Program-made: the position numbers and the translations under genes
NCBI GenBank assembly: GCA_020353535.1
Contig: CP070696.1
Coordinates: 1,513,822-1,577,821, forward strand
Reading direction: 5' to 3'
Source of the DNA: Spirochaetaceae bacterium
GTDB taxonomy: Bacteria; Spirochaetota; Spirochaetia; SZUA-6; DRHE01
Length of the DNA: 64,000 bases
Part shown: positions 49,535 to 59,146 of the stretch, piece by piece
How the letters are laid out: each line of letters begins with the position of its first letter
Numbering within the stretch: the first letter of the stretch is position 1
The notes under the pieces: model-generated
What the model was told of the DNA's origin: nothing
What the model saw: only the letters and a program-made list of their open reading frames with translations
Database searches by the model: none

Positions 49535-50077
49535 ATGTCACGACATATAACCGTTCGAATCGAGCGCTGCGTGGGCTGCCATACCTGTGAGCTTGCCTGT
49601 GCCATCGCCCACTCTCAGAGCCAGGACATCGAAGCCATGATCCTGCAGCGGGAGAATCCGGGCTACCGCATCCACGTGGAGACCTACGGTCCCCGCTCGA
49701 TCCCCATCTCCTGTCAGCATTGCGAGGAAGCGGCCTGCGCCCTGGCCTGTCCTACCGGAGCGGTCAAGCGCAACGCACCGGGTAAGCCGGTATTGGTGGA
49801 AGAGGAGCGCTGCATCGGCTGCAGTATGTGCATACAGGCCTGTCCCTTCGGGGTGATCGCCCTGCGGCCTGACGGAAAGATTGCCTTCAAGTGCGATCTG
49901 TGTATAAGCCGCCTGGCTCAAGGGTTGGAGCCCGCCTGTGTCTCCTCCTGTCCGACCAGGGCTCTGCTCCTTCAGGACGATGAGCTGGCCAACAAGGACA
50001 AGCGTAAAGCGGCGGTACAGAAGCTGGCAGAGGCCCAAGCGGCCGGCGAGGAGGAGGTGGAGGCCCTCAGCGGTTGA
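49535..50077 (+). CDS. cooF: CooF-like polyferredoxin
   Basis: A 180-residue protein with four 4Fe-4S sites: CVGCHTCELAC, CQHCEEAACALACPTG, CIGCSMCIQACPFG and CDLCISR with ACVSSCPTRA. This is the CooF/HycB/DmsB-type arrangement that takes electrons from CODH to a partner. It starts six bases after cooS and has a helical C-terminal tail (KDKRKAAVQKLAEAQAAGEEEV). Here the likely partner is the NuoEFG-like set a few genes downstream rather than a hydrogenase. Confidence 0.9.
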   Translation: MSRHITVRIERCVGCHTCELACAIAHSQSQDIEAMILQRENPGYRIHVETYGPRSIPISCQHCEEAACALACPTGAVKRNAPGKPVLVEEERCIGCSMCIQACPFGVIALRPDGKIAFKCDLCISRLAQGLEPACVSSCPTRALLLQDDELANKDKRKAAVQKLAEAQAAGEEEVEALSG

Positions 50078-50096
50078 GGAGCGAAGTTTTAAGCGG

Positions 50097-50393
50097 ATGA
50101 CCACGGTAACCGTGTGCGTGGGCAGCTCCTGTCACATCAAGGGATCCCGGCAGATCATTGTTCGATTCAACGAGCTGCTCAAGGAACACGGGCTGGAGGA
50201 CAAAATCGAGCTGCAGGGATCGTTCTGCATGGAGCGCTGTGGTGAGGGGCTGAACTGGCAAATCGACGAGGAACCAGTCACCAGCAACAGCGTCGAGGAG
50301 GCGATCCTGACATTTATAGAAAAGGTAGTACAACCGTCGACGGATTCGGCCGCATCGAAACGGTCGAAAGCGGCGGACCATGGAGGCGAATAG
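50097..50393 (+). CDS. Small thioredoxin-like 2Fe-2S protein
   Basis: 98 residues with the thioredoxin-like ferredoxin pattern VCVGSSCHIKGS (C-x4-C) and GSFCMERCGEG (C-x3-C), like the free 2Fe-2S domain found in hydABC operons and at the N-terminus of HydB. ATG 50097 is chosen as the start giving a full domain; the frame is open upstream inside the cooF-like gene. It lies between that gene and the PAS gene. Probable electron carrier or assembly factor for the downstream diaphorase. Confidence 0.8.
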   Translation: MTTVTVCVGSSCHIKGSRQIIVRFNELLKEHGLEDKIELQGSFCMERCGEGLNWQIDEEPVTSNSVEEAILTFIEKVVQPSTDSAASKRSKAADHGGE

Positions 50394-50403
50394 GAGGGTG
50401 GCC

Positions 50404-50925
50404 GTGGCAAAGGCGGATCCGCCGGACGGTCGGGAGACATCTCCGTATATTGCGGCGATACTGGAGCACACGCCCAACGGGGTGCTGCTGGTGAACAAGG
50501 AGACCCGCATCCAATATGTGAACCCGTCGTTTCGGGCCATGTTCCATTGCGGGGAGGAGAAGCTCCTGGGAGAGCGGGCGGCCAGATTCGTGCACTGCGA
50601 CTGTTTCGAACGTGCAATAGAAGCCGGCGGAAACCTCATGGTCAAGGAGAACATCCCGGATCACGAGGTGAGTTTCCGGGTGGGGCTATTCCCCATCGAG
50701 GGGGAGGATCTGTATTGCGGAATCTTCATCGATATCTCCGACGAGGAGGCCGCCAAGAAGCACTTGCGGGACCTTAGGGCTCAGACATTGGACCGAGCTC
50801 AGGAAGTGATTTCCCGGCAGATGAAAACGGCGCAGGAAATCGCTCGCCTGCTTGGCGAAACCACGGCGGAAACCAAGATCCTGCTGGTGAAGCTGATGTC
50901 GCTCTTTGAAGAAGAGAAAGAATGA
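50404..50925 (+). CDS. PAS-domain protein with helical C-terminus
   Basis: About 173 residues from GTG 50404, supported by AGGAGGG five bases upstream; ATG 50380 would overlap the previous gene. A PAS domain covers about residues 15-115 (ILEHTPNGVLLVNKETRIQYVNPSF) with a Cys-rich stretch (FVHCDCFERA) that might ligate a cofactor. The rest is a long helix (QEVISRQMKTAQEIARLLGETTAETK). There is no kinase domain. In hydABC operons of Firmicutes and relatives the same slot is held by a PAS protein or kinase next to a SpoIIE phosphatase, so this pair is probably a local regulator, possibly redox responsive. Confidence 0.78.
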   Translation: MAKADPPDGRETSPYIAAILEHTPNGVLLVNKETRIQYVNPSFRAMFHCGEEKLLGERAARFVHCDCFERAIEAGGNLMVKENIPDHEVSFRVGLFPIEGEDLYCGIFIDISDEEAAKKHLRDLRAQTLDRAQEVISRQMKTAQEIARLLGETTAETKILLVKLMSLFEEEKE

Positions 50926-52073
50926 GGCTGTTCTACGAGTGGGGTACCAAACAGGTTCATAAACACGGCGAGGAGCTGTGCGGCGACAACATCGCCATCT
51001 CCCGTCAGCCGGATATGGTCACGCTGGCTCTGTCCGACGGTCTGGGAAGCGGGGTCAAGGCTAACATCCTGGCCACCCTGACCACTCAGATCGCCATCCG
51101 CATGCTGCAGGACAACCTGCCCCTCGGGGAGGTTGTGCAGACCTTGAGTGAAACCCTGCCGGTGTGCGCCATTCGTAAGGTGGCCTATAGTACCTTCGCC
51201 ATTGCCCAGTTCCACAGCGAAGGCTATGCCCGGGTAGTGGAGTTCGACTCCCCCCACGCCATCGTGCTGAGGCGGAGGAAGGTTCAGCCGGTCTCCTACG
51301 ACGAGCGGACAATCGACGGAAAGACCATTTTCGAGACGGTCTTGAATCTTCAGGACGGCGATTGGGTGGTGTTCGTCTCCGACGGAGTGCTGAACGCCGG
51401 GATCGGCGGCGCCTACCCTCTCGGGTGGGGATGGGAGCTGACCGCAGGTTTTCTGGAAAAGCACGCCCACCGGGAACTGTCAGCCGAAGAGCTGGCCGAC
51501 AAAGTTGCCGAGGCTGTCAGCGAGCTGTACCTGGATCAGCCCGGCGACGATGTCAGCATCGTGATCATAAAGGTGCGGCACAAAAAGCTGGCCACCGTGT
51601 TTACCGGCCCGCCGGCAAAGCGTAATGTCGAGACGGAGCTGGTCCACCGTTTGGTCAGCAGGGTGGGAAAGCTCGTGGTGTGCGGTGGGACCACGGCCAA
51701 GATTGTAGCCAGTCATCTGGGACAGCCACTGGAAGTCGATCTAAGCACGATCACCGCGGATGTGCCTCCGATCGCCCGGCTGAAGGGAGTAGACCTGGTC
51801 ACCGAGGGAATTTTAACACTCACCCAGGTCAGGGACAGCTTAAGGGAAGGGGCGGACCGTAGAACGGTTCAGTACCGCAATGACGGAGCGGCCAGTTTGC
51901 TTCGTATTCTTTTGGACGTGGACCACACCCACTTCATAGTGGGACAAGCGGTGAATCCGGCCCACCAGAATCCGGATCTGCCCCATCAGCTGGGAATCCG
52001 CATGACCGTGGTCCGGGAGATAGCCGCGGAACTGCGCCTTAGGGGCAAAGAAGTTACCTATGAGGCAATTTGA
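50922..52073 (+). CDS. SpoIIE/PP2C-family serine phosphatase
   Basis: A 383-residue protein whose N-terminal ~225 residues are a PP2C-type phosphatase: ELCGDNIAISR and LALSDGLGSGVKANI provide the metal-binding aspartates, with DWVVFVSDGVLN and QPGDDVSIVIIKV completing the site. The C-terminal ~150 residues (LVVCGGTTAKIVASHLGQPLEV, GVDLVTEGILTLTQV) form a conserved extra domain seen in the SpoIIE proteins of hydrogenase operons. The start overlaps the PAS gene stop (ATGA). Probably works with that PAS protein in controlling the operon or its enzyme; the target is unknown. Confidence 0.85.
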   Translation: MRLFYEWGTKQVHKHGEELCGDNIAISRQPDMVTLALSDGLGSGVKANILATLTTQIAIRMLQDNLPLGEVVQTLSETLPVCAIRKVAYSTFAIAQFHSEGYARVVEFDSPHAIVLRRRKVQPVSYDERTIDGKTIFETVLNLQDGDWVVFVSDGVLNAGIGGAYPLGWGWELTAGFLEKHAHRELSAEELADKVAEAVSELYLDQPGDDVSIVIIKVRHKKLATVFTGPPAKRNVETELVHRLVSRVGKLVVCGGTTAKIVASHLGQPLEVDLSTITADVPPIARLKGVDLVTEGILTLTQVRDSLREGADRRTVQYRNDGAASLLRILLDVDHTHFIVGQAVNPAHQNPDLPHQLGIRMTVVREIAAELRLRGKEVTYEAI

Positions 52074-52162
52074 TTGCGAGGCCAGCCACGGGATTTTGAG
52101 CTGGCCGAAGAAATCGAAATCTACCTTGAGGTTTTAGTCGAGAATTGAGATTGGATTTGAAA

Positions 52163-52690
52163 ATGGACAAAGAACTTGTTACACAGATCATCGATCGCTA
52201 CGAGGCAGATCCGGGCATGCTGATCCCCATGATGCAGGATCTGCAAGCTGAGCATGGCTATCTGCCGCCAGAACAGCTGCGGATCATGGCTGCGGAGATG
52301 AATGTCCCCCTGACGCGGGTGTACGGCATAGCCATGTTTTACTCTTCTTTCCGGATGGCCCCCAAGGGTGCTCATGAAGTCACCCTTTGCATGGGAACGG
52401 TCTGTCATCTGAAAGGGGCTCCCCGTATATCCGAAGCCATCTGCGAGGAGTACGGAATCGTGCCGGGCGGGACCACCGCCGATAGACTGTTTACGCTTCA
52501 GGCGGTGAACTGCGTCGGCGCCTGTGCACTGGCACCGGTCATGATCGTGGACGGCAAATACTACGACGGGATCACGCCGGATTCGGCACTCGATATCTTG
52601 AGTGCTCTTCCTCGGGAAGAGGAGAAGGTGTCCGGCGTTCAGGCCGCCGAATCGTCTTCAGCGGGCGCAGGCGACGTGGAGGGAGCCTAA
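52163..52690 (+). CDS. NuoE/HydC-like 2Fe-2S subunit (CODH-associated)
   Basis: About 175 residues from ATG 52163 (an in-frame TTG at 52145 is an alternative). The NuoE ligands CMGTVC and CVGAC, plus LQAEHGYLPPEQL and VYGIAMFYSSFRM, are clear. It has a low-complexity acidic/Ala-rich tail. It is the first of three diaphorase genes in the order E-F-G, with the next GTG starting right after its stop. It is a paralogue of 39964-40437 but clearly diverged, so two separate NuoEF-type modules exist in this window. Confidence 0.92.
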   Translation: MDKELVTQIIDRYEADPGMLIPMMQDLQAEHGYLPPEQLRIMAAEMNVPLTRVYGIAMFYSSFRMAPKGAHEVTLCMGTVCHLKGAPRISEAICEEYGIVPGGTTADRLFTLQAVNCVGACALAPVMIVDGKYYDGITPDSALDILSALPREEEKVSGVQAAESSSAGAGDVEGA

Positions 52691-54601
52691 GTGGTAACGG
52701 CTACAAGAGAGAAAATCATTCATACCCCCAATGAGCTTGAAGCGTACAGGGAGAGGCTCTCCAAGAAGAATAAACAGAATGCACGGAGCGTCCGGGTTTG
52801 TATTGGCACCGGCTGCGCCGCCAAGGGCTCCCGCCGTCTGTTCGAGCTGTTCTGCGAAGCTGCCGCACAGACTGCCAGCGGCAATGGTGGTGACTCGGAG
52901 GTTCCCGGCAGGGCAGTCGTAATCGAATCCAAGCACGTGGGCTGCCACGGTCTGTGTGAGCTGGGCCCTATCGTTGTCATCGAGCCTGGAGAGATTCTAT
53001 ACCACAGCGTAGAAGAGCCGGACGTGGCGGAGATATTTCGAGAGACAATCCTGGGAGGAAGGGTGGTAGAACGGCTTCTGTACGAAGACCCGAAGACGGG
53101 GAAGAGGGCAAAAACCCCTGTGGAGATCCCCTTCTACAATGTGCAGAAGCGAATCGTCCTCCAGCAGAACGGACGTATCGATCCCACCGACATCGACGAC
53201 TACATCGCCGTCGGGGGATATTCCTCCCTGGCCAAGGCGCTCAGTTCAATGACTGCGGAGGAGGTCATCGACCAGGTGGACGAGGCGGGTTTGCGAGGCC
53301 GCGGCGGTGGAGGATTTCCTACCGCTCGCAAGTGGCGCAGCTGCCGGTCGGTGCCGCTTTCCGACGGAATCCGCTATCTGATCTGCAACGGTGACGAGGG
53401 TGATCCAGGCGCCTTTATGGACCGCTCGGTGATGGAGGGAAATCCCCACTCGGTCCTCGAGGGCATGATCATCGGGGCTTACGCCGTAGGCGCCTCCCAG
53501 GGTTACATCTACGTGCGCAACGAATATCCCCTAGCCGTGGAGCACCTGAAGCTGGCCATAGATCAGGCTCGAAAGATAGGTGTTCTGGGCGAAAATATTT
53601 TGGGGAGCGGCTTCTCCTTCGATATCCGCATCAACCGTGGGGGAGGGGCTTTCGTCTGCGGTGAGTCAACAGCCTTGATGGCCTCGCTGGAGGGCCGAGC
53701 CGGTGAACCTCGAGCCAAGTATATACATACTGTAGAGAGCGGGCTGAACGGTCGACCTACCGTGCTGAACAACGTGGAAACCTGGGCTAATATTCCAGCC
53801 ATTATCGGAAGGGGAGCTTCTGAGTTCTCCTCGATCGGTACCGGAAACTCGAAGGGAACCAAGGTCTTCAGTCTGGTCGGCAAGATTACCAATACAGGAC
53901 TGGTGGAGGTTCCCATGGGGATCACCCTGCGCCGGATCATCGAAGAGATCGGCGGTGGGGTGAAAGACGGAAAAGCCTTCAAGGCGGTTCAGACCGGTGG
54001 GCCGTCCGGCGGCTGCATTCCGGCTGAGCATCTCGACGCCGCTGTCGATTTCGACGAGCTGACCCGTCTGGGATCAATGATGGGTTCCGGCGGCATGATC
54101 GTCATGGACGAAGACACCTGCATGGTGAACGTGGCCAAGTACTTCCTCGGCTTTCTTAGGAGCGAGTCCTGCGGTAAGTGCACCCCCTGCCGGGAGGGGA
54201 TCGCTCAGATGCTCGCCATCCTCGAACGGATCAGCAGAGGAGAGGGTGATCCGGCAGACCTCGAAAAGTTGGAAACCTTGGCCGAGCTGTTGACCGAAGG
54301 GTCTCTATGCGCTTTGGGCAAGACCGCGGCCAATCCGATTCTCTCTACACTCAGGTACTTCCGCGGGGAGTATGAGGAGCACATCCGAAATCAGCGCTGT
54401 CCAGCCAAGGAATGTAAAGGGCTGTTCATCTACCAGATAGATCCGGAAACCTGCACGGGTTGCGGCATCTGCCGTAAGAATTGTCCGGTGAAAGCGATTA
54501 CCGGGGAGCGTAAGCAGCCCCACGTGATCGATCAGGGGCTCTGCACCAAGTGCAACACCTGTTTCGAAAAATGCCCCTTCGGGGCCATAAACAAGGTATA
54601 G
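52691..54601 (+). CDS. NuoF/HydB-like flavin subunit (CODH-associated)
   Basis: A 636-residue diaphorase subunit starting at GTG 52691. An N-terminal thioredoxin-like 2Fe-2S domain ([18 protein letters not shown]), the FMN/NAD domain ([32 protein letters not shown]), SLBB, the 4Fe-4S motif [12 protein letters not shown], and a C-terminal ferredoxin pair ([22 protein letters not shown]) follow the HydB order. It should bind NAD(P)H and ferredoxin-linked clusters. It is paralogous to the formate-complex subunit at 38078-39949. Confidence 0.93.
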   Translation: MVTATREKIIHTPNELEAYRERLSKKNKQNARSVRVCIGTGCAAKGSRRLFELFCEAAAQTASGNGGDSEVPGRAVVIESKHVGCHGLCELGPIVVIEPGEILYHSVEEPDVAEIFRETILGGRVVERLLYEDPKTGKRAKTPVEIPFYNVQKRIVLQQNGRIDPTDIDDYIAVGGYSSLAKALSSMTAEEVIDQVDEAGLRGRGGGGFPTARKWRSCRSVPLSDGIRYLICNGDEGDPGAFMDRSVMEGNPHSVLEGMIIGAYAVGASQGYIYVRNEYPLAVEHLKLAIDQARKIGVLGENILGSGFSFDIRINRGGGAFVCGESTALMASLEGRAGEPRAKYIHTVESGLNGRPTVLNNVETWANIPAIIGRGASEFSSIGTGNSKGTKVFSLVGKITNTGLVEVPMGITLRRIIEEIGGGVKDGKAFKAVQTGGPSGGCIPAEHLDAAVDFDELTRLGSMMGSGGMIVMDEDTCMVNVAKYFLGFLRSESCGKCTPCREGIAQMLAILERISRGEGDPADLEKLETLAELLTEGSLCALGKTAANPILSTLRYFRGEYEEHIRNQRCPAKECKGLFIYQIDPETCTGCGICRKNCPVKAITGERKQPHVIDQGLCTKCNTCFEKCPFGAINKV

Positions 54602-54614
54602 GGAGGCAATTCAG

Positions 54615-55439
54615 GTGCCCGTTGTTACGATAGAAGGAAAGACGGTTACGGTTGATCCGGAGACCACGATCCTGGAAGCGGCTCAGAAGGCCCACGTTTG
54701 GATCCCGACTCTGTGCCACCATCCCAGCTTCTCCACTCAGGGGAGCTGCCGGATCTGCCTGGTGGAGATTGAGGCTTCCGACGCCGCCGCGGGCAGGCTG
54801 GTGACGGCCTGCAGCTACCCGGTGCGGCGGGATATCACGGTGAGCGTAGCCAGTGAACGAGCCGTCCGGGTACGCAACGGGGTGATGCAGCTGCTGCTGG
54901 CCCGCAGCCCCGAGTCCGAGGAGCTTCGGGATCTTGCCGTCCGGATGGGTGTCGAGGGAACACCGTACCCCAAAGTGACAGAGAGTCAGCGCAACTGCAT
55001 CCTCTGCGGTCTGTGCGTTACGGTTTGCGAGGAGGTGATCGGCGCTTCGGCCATCGGATTCGCCGGCCGGGGGGTGGAGCGGGCCGTGGCCGCACCGTTC
55101 CGGCAAGCCTCGGAGACCTGTATCGCCTGCGGGGCCTGCGCGGCGGTCTGCCCGGTGGGTACGATCCAGGTGCGTATTCATACAGACAGCGGAGAGGCGG
55201 AGATCTCTCCGTTCAAGAGCCGGTCCAAATTGCTGGTCTGCGAGGAATGCGGAGTACGTATGGTGAGCATCCCCGTGGCTCAGGCCATGAGTGACCGGGT
55301 GAAGATAGATTGGGAGGAGTTTCGGCGATTGGCTCGACTCTGCCCCGAGTGCCGGAGAAAGCAGGCCGTTAAGGCACTGGGACTCGGAGCGGCGGAAGGC
55401 AGCGCCACGCCTCTTGAAAAAATACAGGTTAATAACTAG
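54615..55439 (+). CDS. Short NuoG/HydA-like iron-sulfur protein without hydrogenase domain
   Basis: 274 residues. Residues 1-75 are the plant-type 2Fe-2S domain (LCHHPSFSTQGSCRICLVEI). The His-x3-C-x2-C-x5-C cluster usual in NuoG/HydA (and present in the FdhA here) is missing. A two-cluster ferredoxin domain follows (CILCGLCVTVC, CIACGACAAVCPVG). Where HydA would continue into the H-cluster domain, only ~90 residues remain, with two extra C-x-x-C pairs (CEECG and CPECR) that could bind zinc or another cluster. So it can carry electrons but cannot make H2. It sits between the NuoF-like gene and acsB. Confidence 0.85.
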   Translation: MPVVTIEGKTVTVDPETTILEAAQKAHVWIPTLCHHPSFSTQGSCRICLVEIEASDAAAGRLVTACSYPVRRDITVSVASERAVRVRNGVMQLLLARSPESEELRDLAVRMGVEGTPYPKVTESQRNCILCGLCVTVCEEVIGASAIGFAGRGVERAVAAPFRQASETCIACGACAAVCPVGTIQVRIHTDSGEAEISPFKSRSKLLVCEECGVRMVSIPVAQAMSDRVKIDWEEFRRLARLCPECRRKQAVKALGLGAAEGSATPLEKIQVNN

Positions 55440-55462
55440 GTGTAGAAAGGAGTCTTGAAAAG

Positions 55463-57685
55463 ATGTCCAAGATCATCGCCACTGCAGCAATCCGCGGGGC
55501 CCACGCCATGGTGGCCCGGGCGGAGGAAGACCTCCAAAAAACCATCAAGGCCAAGGGCAAAGACGCCCAGGTGGCCTATCCCAACACCGCGTACTATCTG
55601 CCCATTATGCTCCTGTTCATGGGGCAGAAGGTGCAGAAGCTCGGCGATCTGGAGGAGAGCCTTCAGGAGGCTAAGAGCCTATTGGGGCGGATTCCCGACA
55701 ACGAGCTGTGGCTTCCCTACCTGGGGGAGACCCTCGATTCCGGCGTCGCCACCCTGATCGCCGAGGAGATCATAGAGAGCCTCAAGTACGTCAACGGCAA
55801 TCCCGTCGAGGGTATCTGGCTGGGCTTCACTCCGGACAACATCCTGCGCCAGCAGGGTATCAAACTCGTTGACGGACGCATGCCCGGTTTCGTAGCCATC
55901 GCCGGCTGCACCAAGAAAAACAGCGAGGCCGTGGATCTGATCCAGGGTTTTCAGGCCCGGAACATTCTCGTGTTCATGGCCGGCAATACCAACGGCAAAG
56001 CCATAGCCGAGCAGCTGGCCGAGGAGGGAGTGGAGATGAACTGGGATACCTTCACCGTTCCCTACGGCAAGGAGATCACAGCAGCCATCCACGCCCTCAA
56101 CTTCGCCGCCCGTTCGGCCATGACCTTCGGCGGGGTGGAACCCGGCGACATGAAGGCCGCCCGGGAAATCCTGCTGTACAACAAGGAACGGGTTCACGCC
56201 TTCGTCATGGCTTTGGGTGCGGACAGCAAAGCCAAGGGACTAGATGACGGCCAACTGATCACCGACGAGAAGTACGCTACCGCTGCCGGAGCCATAAACT
56301 TCGGCTTTCCCGTCATCGCCGACGTACCGATTCCGGAAATCCACCCAACCGGGATCTGTACGTACGAGCACGTTATATCCGGTATCAAAATTGAAGAGAT
56401 CATCAGCCGGGCCATCGAGCTGCGCGGGCTGACCATAAAGATCGAGGAGATCCCCATCCCCGTACCCTACGGCGCAGGTTTCGAAGGCGAGCGGGTGCGC
56501 AAAGAGGACATGCACGTTCAGTTCGGCGGCAAATATACGGATGCCTTCGAGCTGCTGCGCATGAAGACGCTGGAGGAGGTGGAGGACGGCAAGATCGAGG
56601 TCATCGGCCCTGAGATCGACGAAATGAAGCAGGGGGAAGCCTATCCCCTGGCCATCACAGTCGAGGTAGCCGGTCGGGAGTTTCAGGAGGATTTCGAGAG
56701 TGTGCTGGAGCGCCGCATCCACGAGTTCATCAGCTGCGCCCACGGGATCTTCCACATGGGACAGCGGTCCATTATATGGGTCCGTATCTCCAAAGAAGCG
56801 GCGGAGAAGGGTTTCAAGGTTAAAGACTTCGGCGAGATCCTGGTCGCCAAGTTCCACGACGAGTTCTCCAAGATCGTGGACCGGGTGCAGGTCAAGATCT
56901 ACACGGACAAGGCCAAGGTGGCCGAGCTGGTCAATACAGCCAAAGAGGTGTACAACCACCGGGATGACAAAGTCGGGGCCATGACCGATGAGGATGTGGA
57001 GGAATACTACTCCTGCACCCTCTGCCAATCTTATGCGCCCAACCACGTGTGCATCGTCACCCCACAGCGACTCGGTCTGTGCGGCGCCTACACCTGGCTG
57101 GACTGCAAAGCCTCCCATCAGATCGACGAGCACGGGCCTAATGAGCCTGTGAAGAAGGGGGATGTGATCGATGCGAACAAGGGGCAGTGGTCCAACATCA
57201 ACGCCTATATCGATGTGAAATCAAACGGGAACTTGAAGAAGTTCAACGCCTACTCCATAATGGAGGAGCCGATGACCTCCTGCGGCTGTTTCGAATGCAT
57301 CGCAGCGGTGGTACCGGAGGCCAACGGGATCATGATCGTAGACCGGGATTTCACGGGCATGACACCGATCGGCATGACCTTCTCCTCCCTTGCGGGTCAG
57401 GTCGGCGGCGGACAGCAGATCCCCGGATTCACAGGGATCGGCAAACTGTACATCTCTAGTCCGAAGTTCATCTCCGGCGAGGGCGGACACAAGCGCATCG
57501 TGTGGATGACCAAACAGCTGAAGGATGAAGTGGCCGAGCGAATGAGACCCCAGCTGGAAGTAGAGGGCTTGTCCGATCTGTGGGACAAGATAGCCACGGA
57601 GGAGGATGCAGAGATGCCGGATCAGCTGGTGGAGTACCTTACCAAGGTTGGACATCCGGCCCTGGAGATGGAGTCGCTGTTCTAA
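55463..57685 (+). CDS. acsB: Acetyl-CoA synthase (CODH/ACS beta subunit)
   Basis: A 740-residue acetyl-CoA synthase that joins CO, the corrinoid-bound methyl group and CoA. Domain 1 contacts CODH (PNTAYYLPIMLLFMGQKVQKL in part). The A-cluster ligands are complete: CTLCQSYAPNHVC, GLCGAYTWLDC, and the Cys-Gly-Cys that binds the distal Ni in MTSCGCFECI. Length and motifs match bacterial AcsB. GAAAGGAG precedes the ATG. Genes downstream supply the corrinoid protein and its methyltransferase. Confidence 0.97.
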   Translation: MSKIIATAAIRGAHAMVARAEEDLQKTIKAKGKDAQVAYPNTAYYLPIMLLFMGQKVQKLGDLEESLQEAKSLLGRIPDNELWLPYLGETLDSGVATLIAEEIIESLKYVNGNPVEGIWLGFTPDNILRQQGIKLVDGRMPGFVAIAGCTKKNSEAVDLIQGFQARNILVFMAGNTNGKAIAEQLAEEGVEMNWDTFTVPYGKEITAAIHALNFAARSAMTFGGVEPGDMKAAREILLYNKERVHAFVMALGADSKAKGLDDGQLITDEKYATAAGAINFGFPVIADVPIPEIHPTGICTYEHVISGIKIEEIISRAIELRGLTIKIEEIPIPVPYGAGFEGERVRKEDMHVQFGGKYTDAFELLRMKTLEEVEDGKIEVIGPEIDEMKQGEAYPLAITVEVAGREFQEDFESVLERRIHEFISCAHGIFHMGQRSIIWVRISKEAAEKGFKVKDFGEILVAKFHDEFSKIVDRVQVKIYTDKAKVAELVNTAKEVYNHRDDKVGAMTDEDVEEYYSCTLCQSYAPNHVCIVTPQRLGLCGAYTWLDCKASHQIDEHGPNEPVKKGDVIDANKGQWSNINAYIDVKSNGNLKKFNAYSIMEEPMTSCGCFECIAAVVPEANGIMIVDRDFTGMTPIGMTFSSLAGQVGGGQQIPGFTGIGKLYISSPKFISGEGGHKRIVWMTKQLKDEVAERMRPQLEVEGLSDLWDKIATEEDAEMPDQLVEYLTKVGHPALEMESLF

Positions 57686-57739
57686 GAAACGCCATAGGTT
57701 AAATAGCACGAGATATACATCTATCCAAAGGAGTAGAAC

Positions 57740-59071
57740 ATGGCATTAACAGGAATGCAGATCTATAAGAGCCTGCCCAAAACCAACTGCAAGGACTGCG
57801 GTCTGCCGACCTGCATGGCCTTTGCCATGCAGGTGGCGGCCAAGCAGCGGGCCCTGACCGATTGCCCGCACATTTCCGAGGAGGGTAAGGAAGCCCTCTC
57901 CGACGCTTCGGCTCCTCCCATCCGGCTGGTTAAGATCGGAGGAAATGGAAAGACCTTCGAGATCGGGCAGGAGACGGTGATGTTCCGTCACGAGGAAAAG
58001 TTTCACCGCCCCACCGGCGTGGCGGTTCGTGTTCCCGCCTCCCTTTCAGATGCGGACGCGGGGGCTTTGATCGAACGGGCCAACAAGAGCACCTTCACCC
58101 GTGTCGGCAAGGAGTTGCGGATTGCCCTCTGCGCGGTGGAGGTGGAAACCTCCGATCCGGCAGCCCGGGCCAAACTGGCCGCGGACAAGAGTGAAGTCCC
58201 ACTGATTCTGGTGGGCGGCAAAGCGGATGCCCTGAAAGCAGCGGTGGAGGCAATTAAGGATCTGAAACCGCTGATCTATAAAGCGGACGCCTCAAACGTA
58301 GAGGCTCTGGCGGAGCTCGCAGCCGCGGCCAAAGTTCCTCTCGCTGTCGGCGGAAAGGATCTCGAGGAGCTGGCCGATCTGACCGGAAAGGCCAAGGACA
58401 AGGGAGCGGAGGATTTGGTATTGAGCTTCACGGCCAACGGTGGGCAGACCATCAGAGATCTAACGGTTGCCCGGCGGGCAGCCTTACGAAAGCAGTTCCG
58501 CCCTCTCGGCTATCCTTCATTAGTGGAGGTGCAGGCGAGTTCTCCCGACCTGGAGGGAATCCTGGGCGGGGTCTTTGCGGCCAAATACGCCGGAATCGTA
58601 CTTATCAACGGAGTGGAGCCCTGGGAGCTGCTGCCGATCATGGTGACCGTCCAGGACGTGTACACCGATCCCCAGGTTCCGAACACGGTGGAGGCCAAGC
58701 TGTACGAGATCGGTTCTCCGAATGAAAACTCCCCTGTGATGTTCACCACCAACTTCTCCCTGACCTACTTCAGCGTGGCAGGAGAGGTGGAGCGCAGCAA
58801 GGTTCCCGCCTACATCAGCGTAGTCGACACAGAAGGGCTCGGTGTACTCAACGCCTACGCGGGAGACAAGATCTCGGCGGAAAAGGTCGTCAAAACAGTC
58901 ACCGAGCAGAAGGTGTCGGACAAGGTCAAGCACCGCAAGTTCATCATTCCGGGTCTGCTGCCCATCTTCAGAGCCGAAATCGAGGATACCTCTGAGTGGG
59001 AAGAGGTAATCATCGGACCGGAATCGGCCAGGGAGATCCCGGCATTCCTGCAGAAGTGGCCAAACCTCTAG
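57740..59071 (+). CDS. acsC: Corrinoid iron-sulfur protein large subunit
   Basis: A 443-residue CFeSP gamma subunit. The N-terminal 4Fe-4S motif TNCKDCGLPTCMAFAMQ with the distal Cys in TDCPHISEEG reduces the cobalt; the middle is a TIM barrel and the C-terminal domain (LTYFSVAGEVERSKVPAYISVVDTEG in part) binds the cobamide. It accepts the methyl group from methyl-THF through AcsE and passes it to AcsB. It forms a dimer with AcsD encoded three genes downstream. CAAAGGAG precedes its ATG. Confidence 0.96.
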   Translation: MALTGMQIYKSLPKTNCKDCGLPTCMAFAMQVAAKQRALTDCPHISEEGKEALSDASAPPIRLVKIGGNGKTFEIGQETVMFRHEEKFHRPTGVAVRVPASLSDADAGALIERANKSTFTRVGKELRIALCAVEVETSDPAARAKLAADKSEVPLILVGGKADALKAAVEAIKDLKPLIYKADASNVEALAELAAAAKVPLAVGGKDLEELADLTGKAKDKGAEDLVLSFTANGGQTIRDLTVARRAALRKQFRPLGYPSLVEVQASSPDLEGILGGVFAAKYAGIVLINGVEPWELLPIMVTVQDVYTDPQVPNTVEAKLYEIGSPNENSPVMFTTNFSLTYFSVAGEVERSKVPAYISVVDTEGLGVLNAYAGDKISAEKVVKTVTEQKVSDKVKHRKFIIPGLLPIFRAEIEDTSEWEEVIIGPESAREIPAFLQKWPNL

Positions 59072-59146
59072 TGGGGCCGTTAACGAAACTGGTTTCATTG
59101 TCGGAACTCGAATAGGATTACACCGGACGGGATATAGATAAAAAAA

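Noticed and set aside
54615..55439. Fe-Fe hydrogenase subunit HydA
   Set aside because: The operon order suggests HydA, but the three H-cluster signatures and their Cys residues are absent and the protein ends after the ferredoxin domain.
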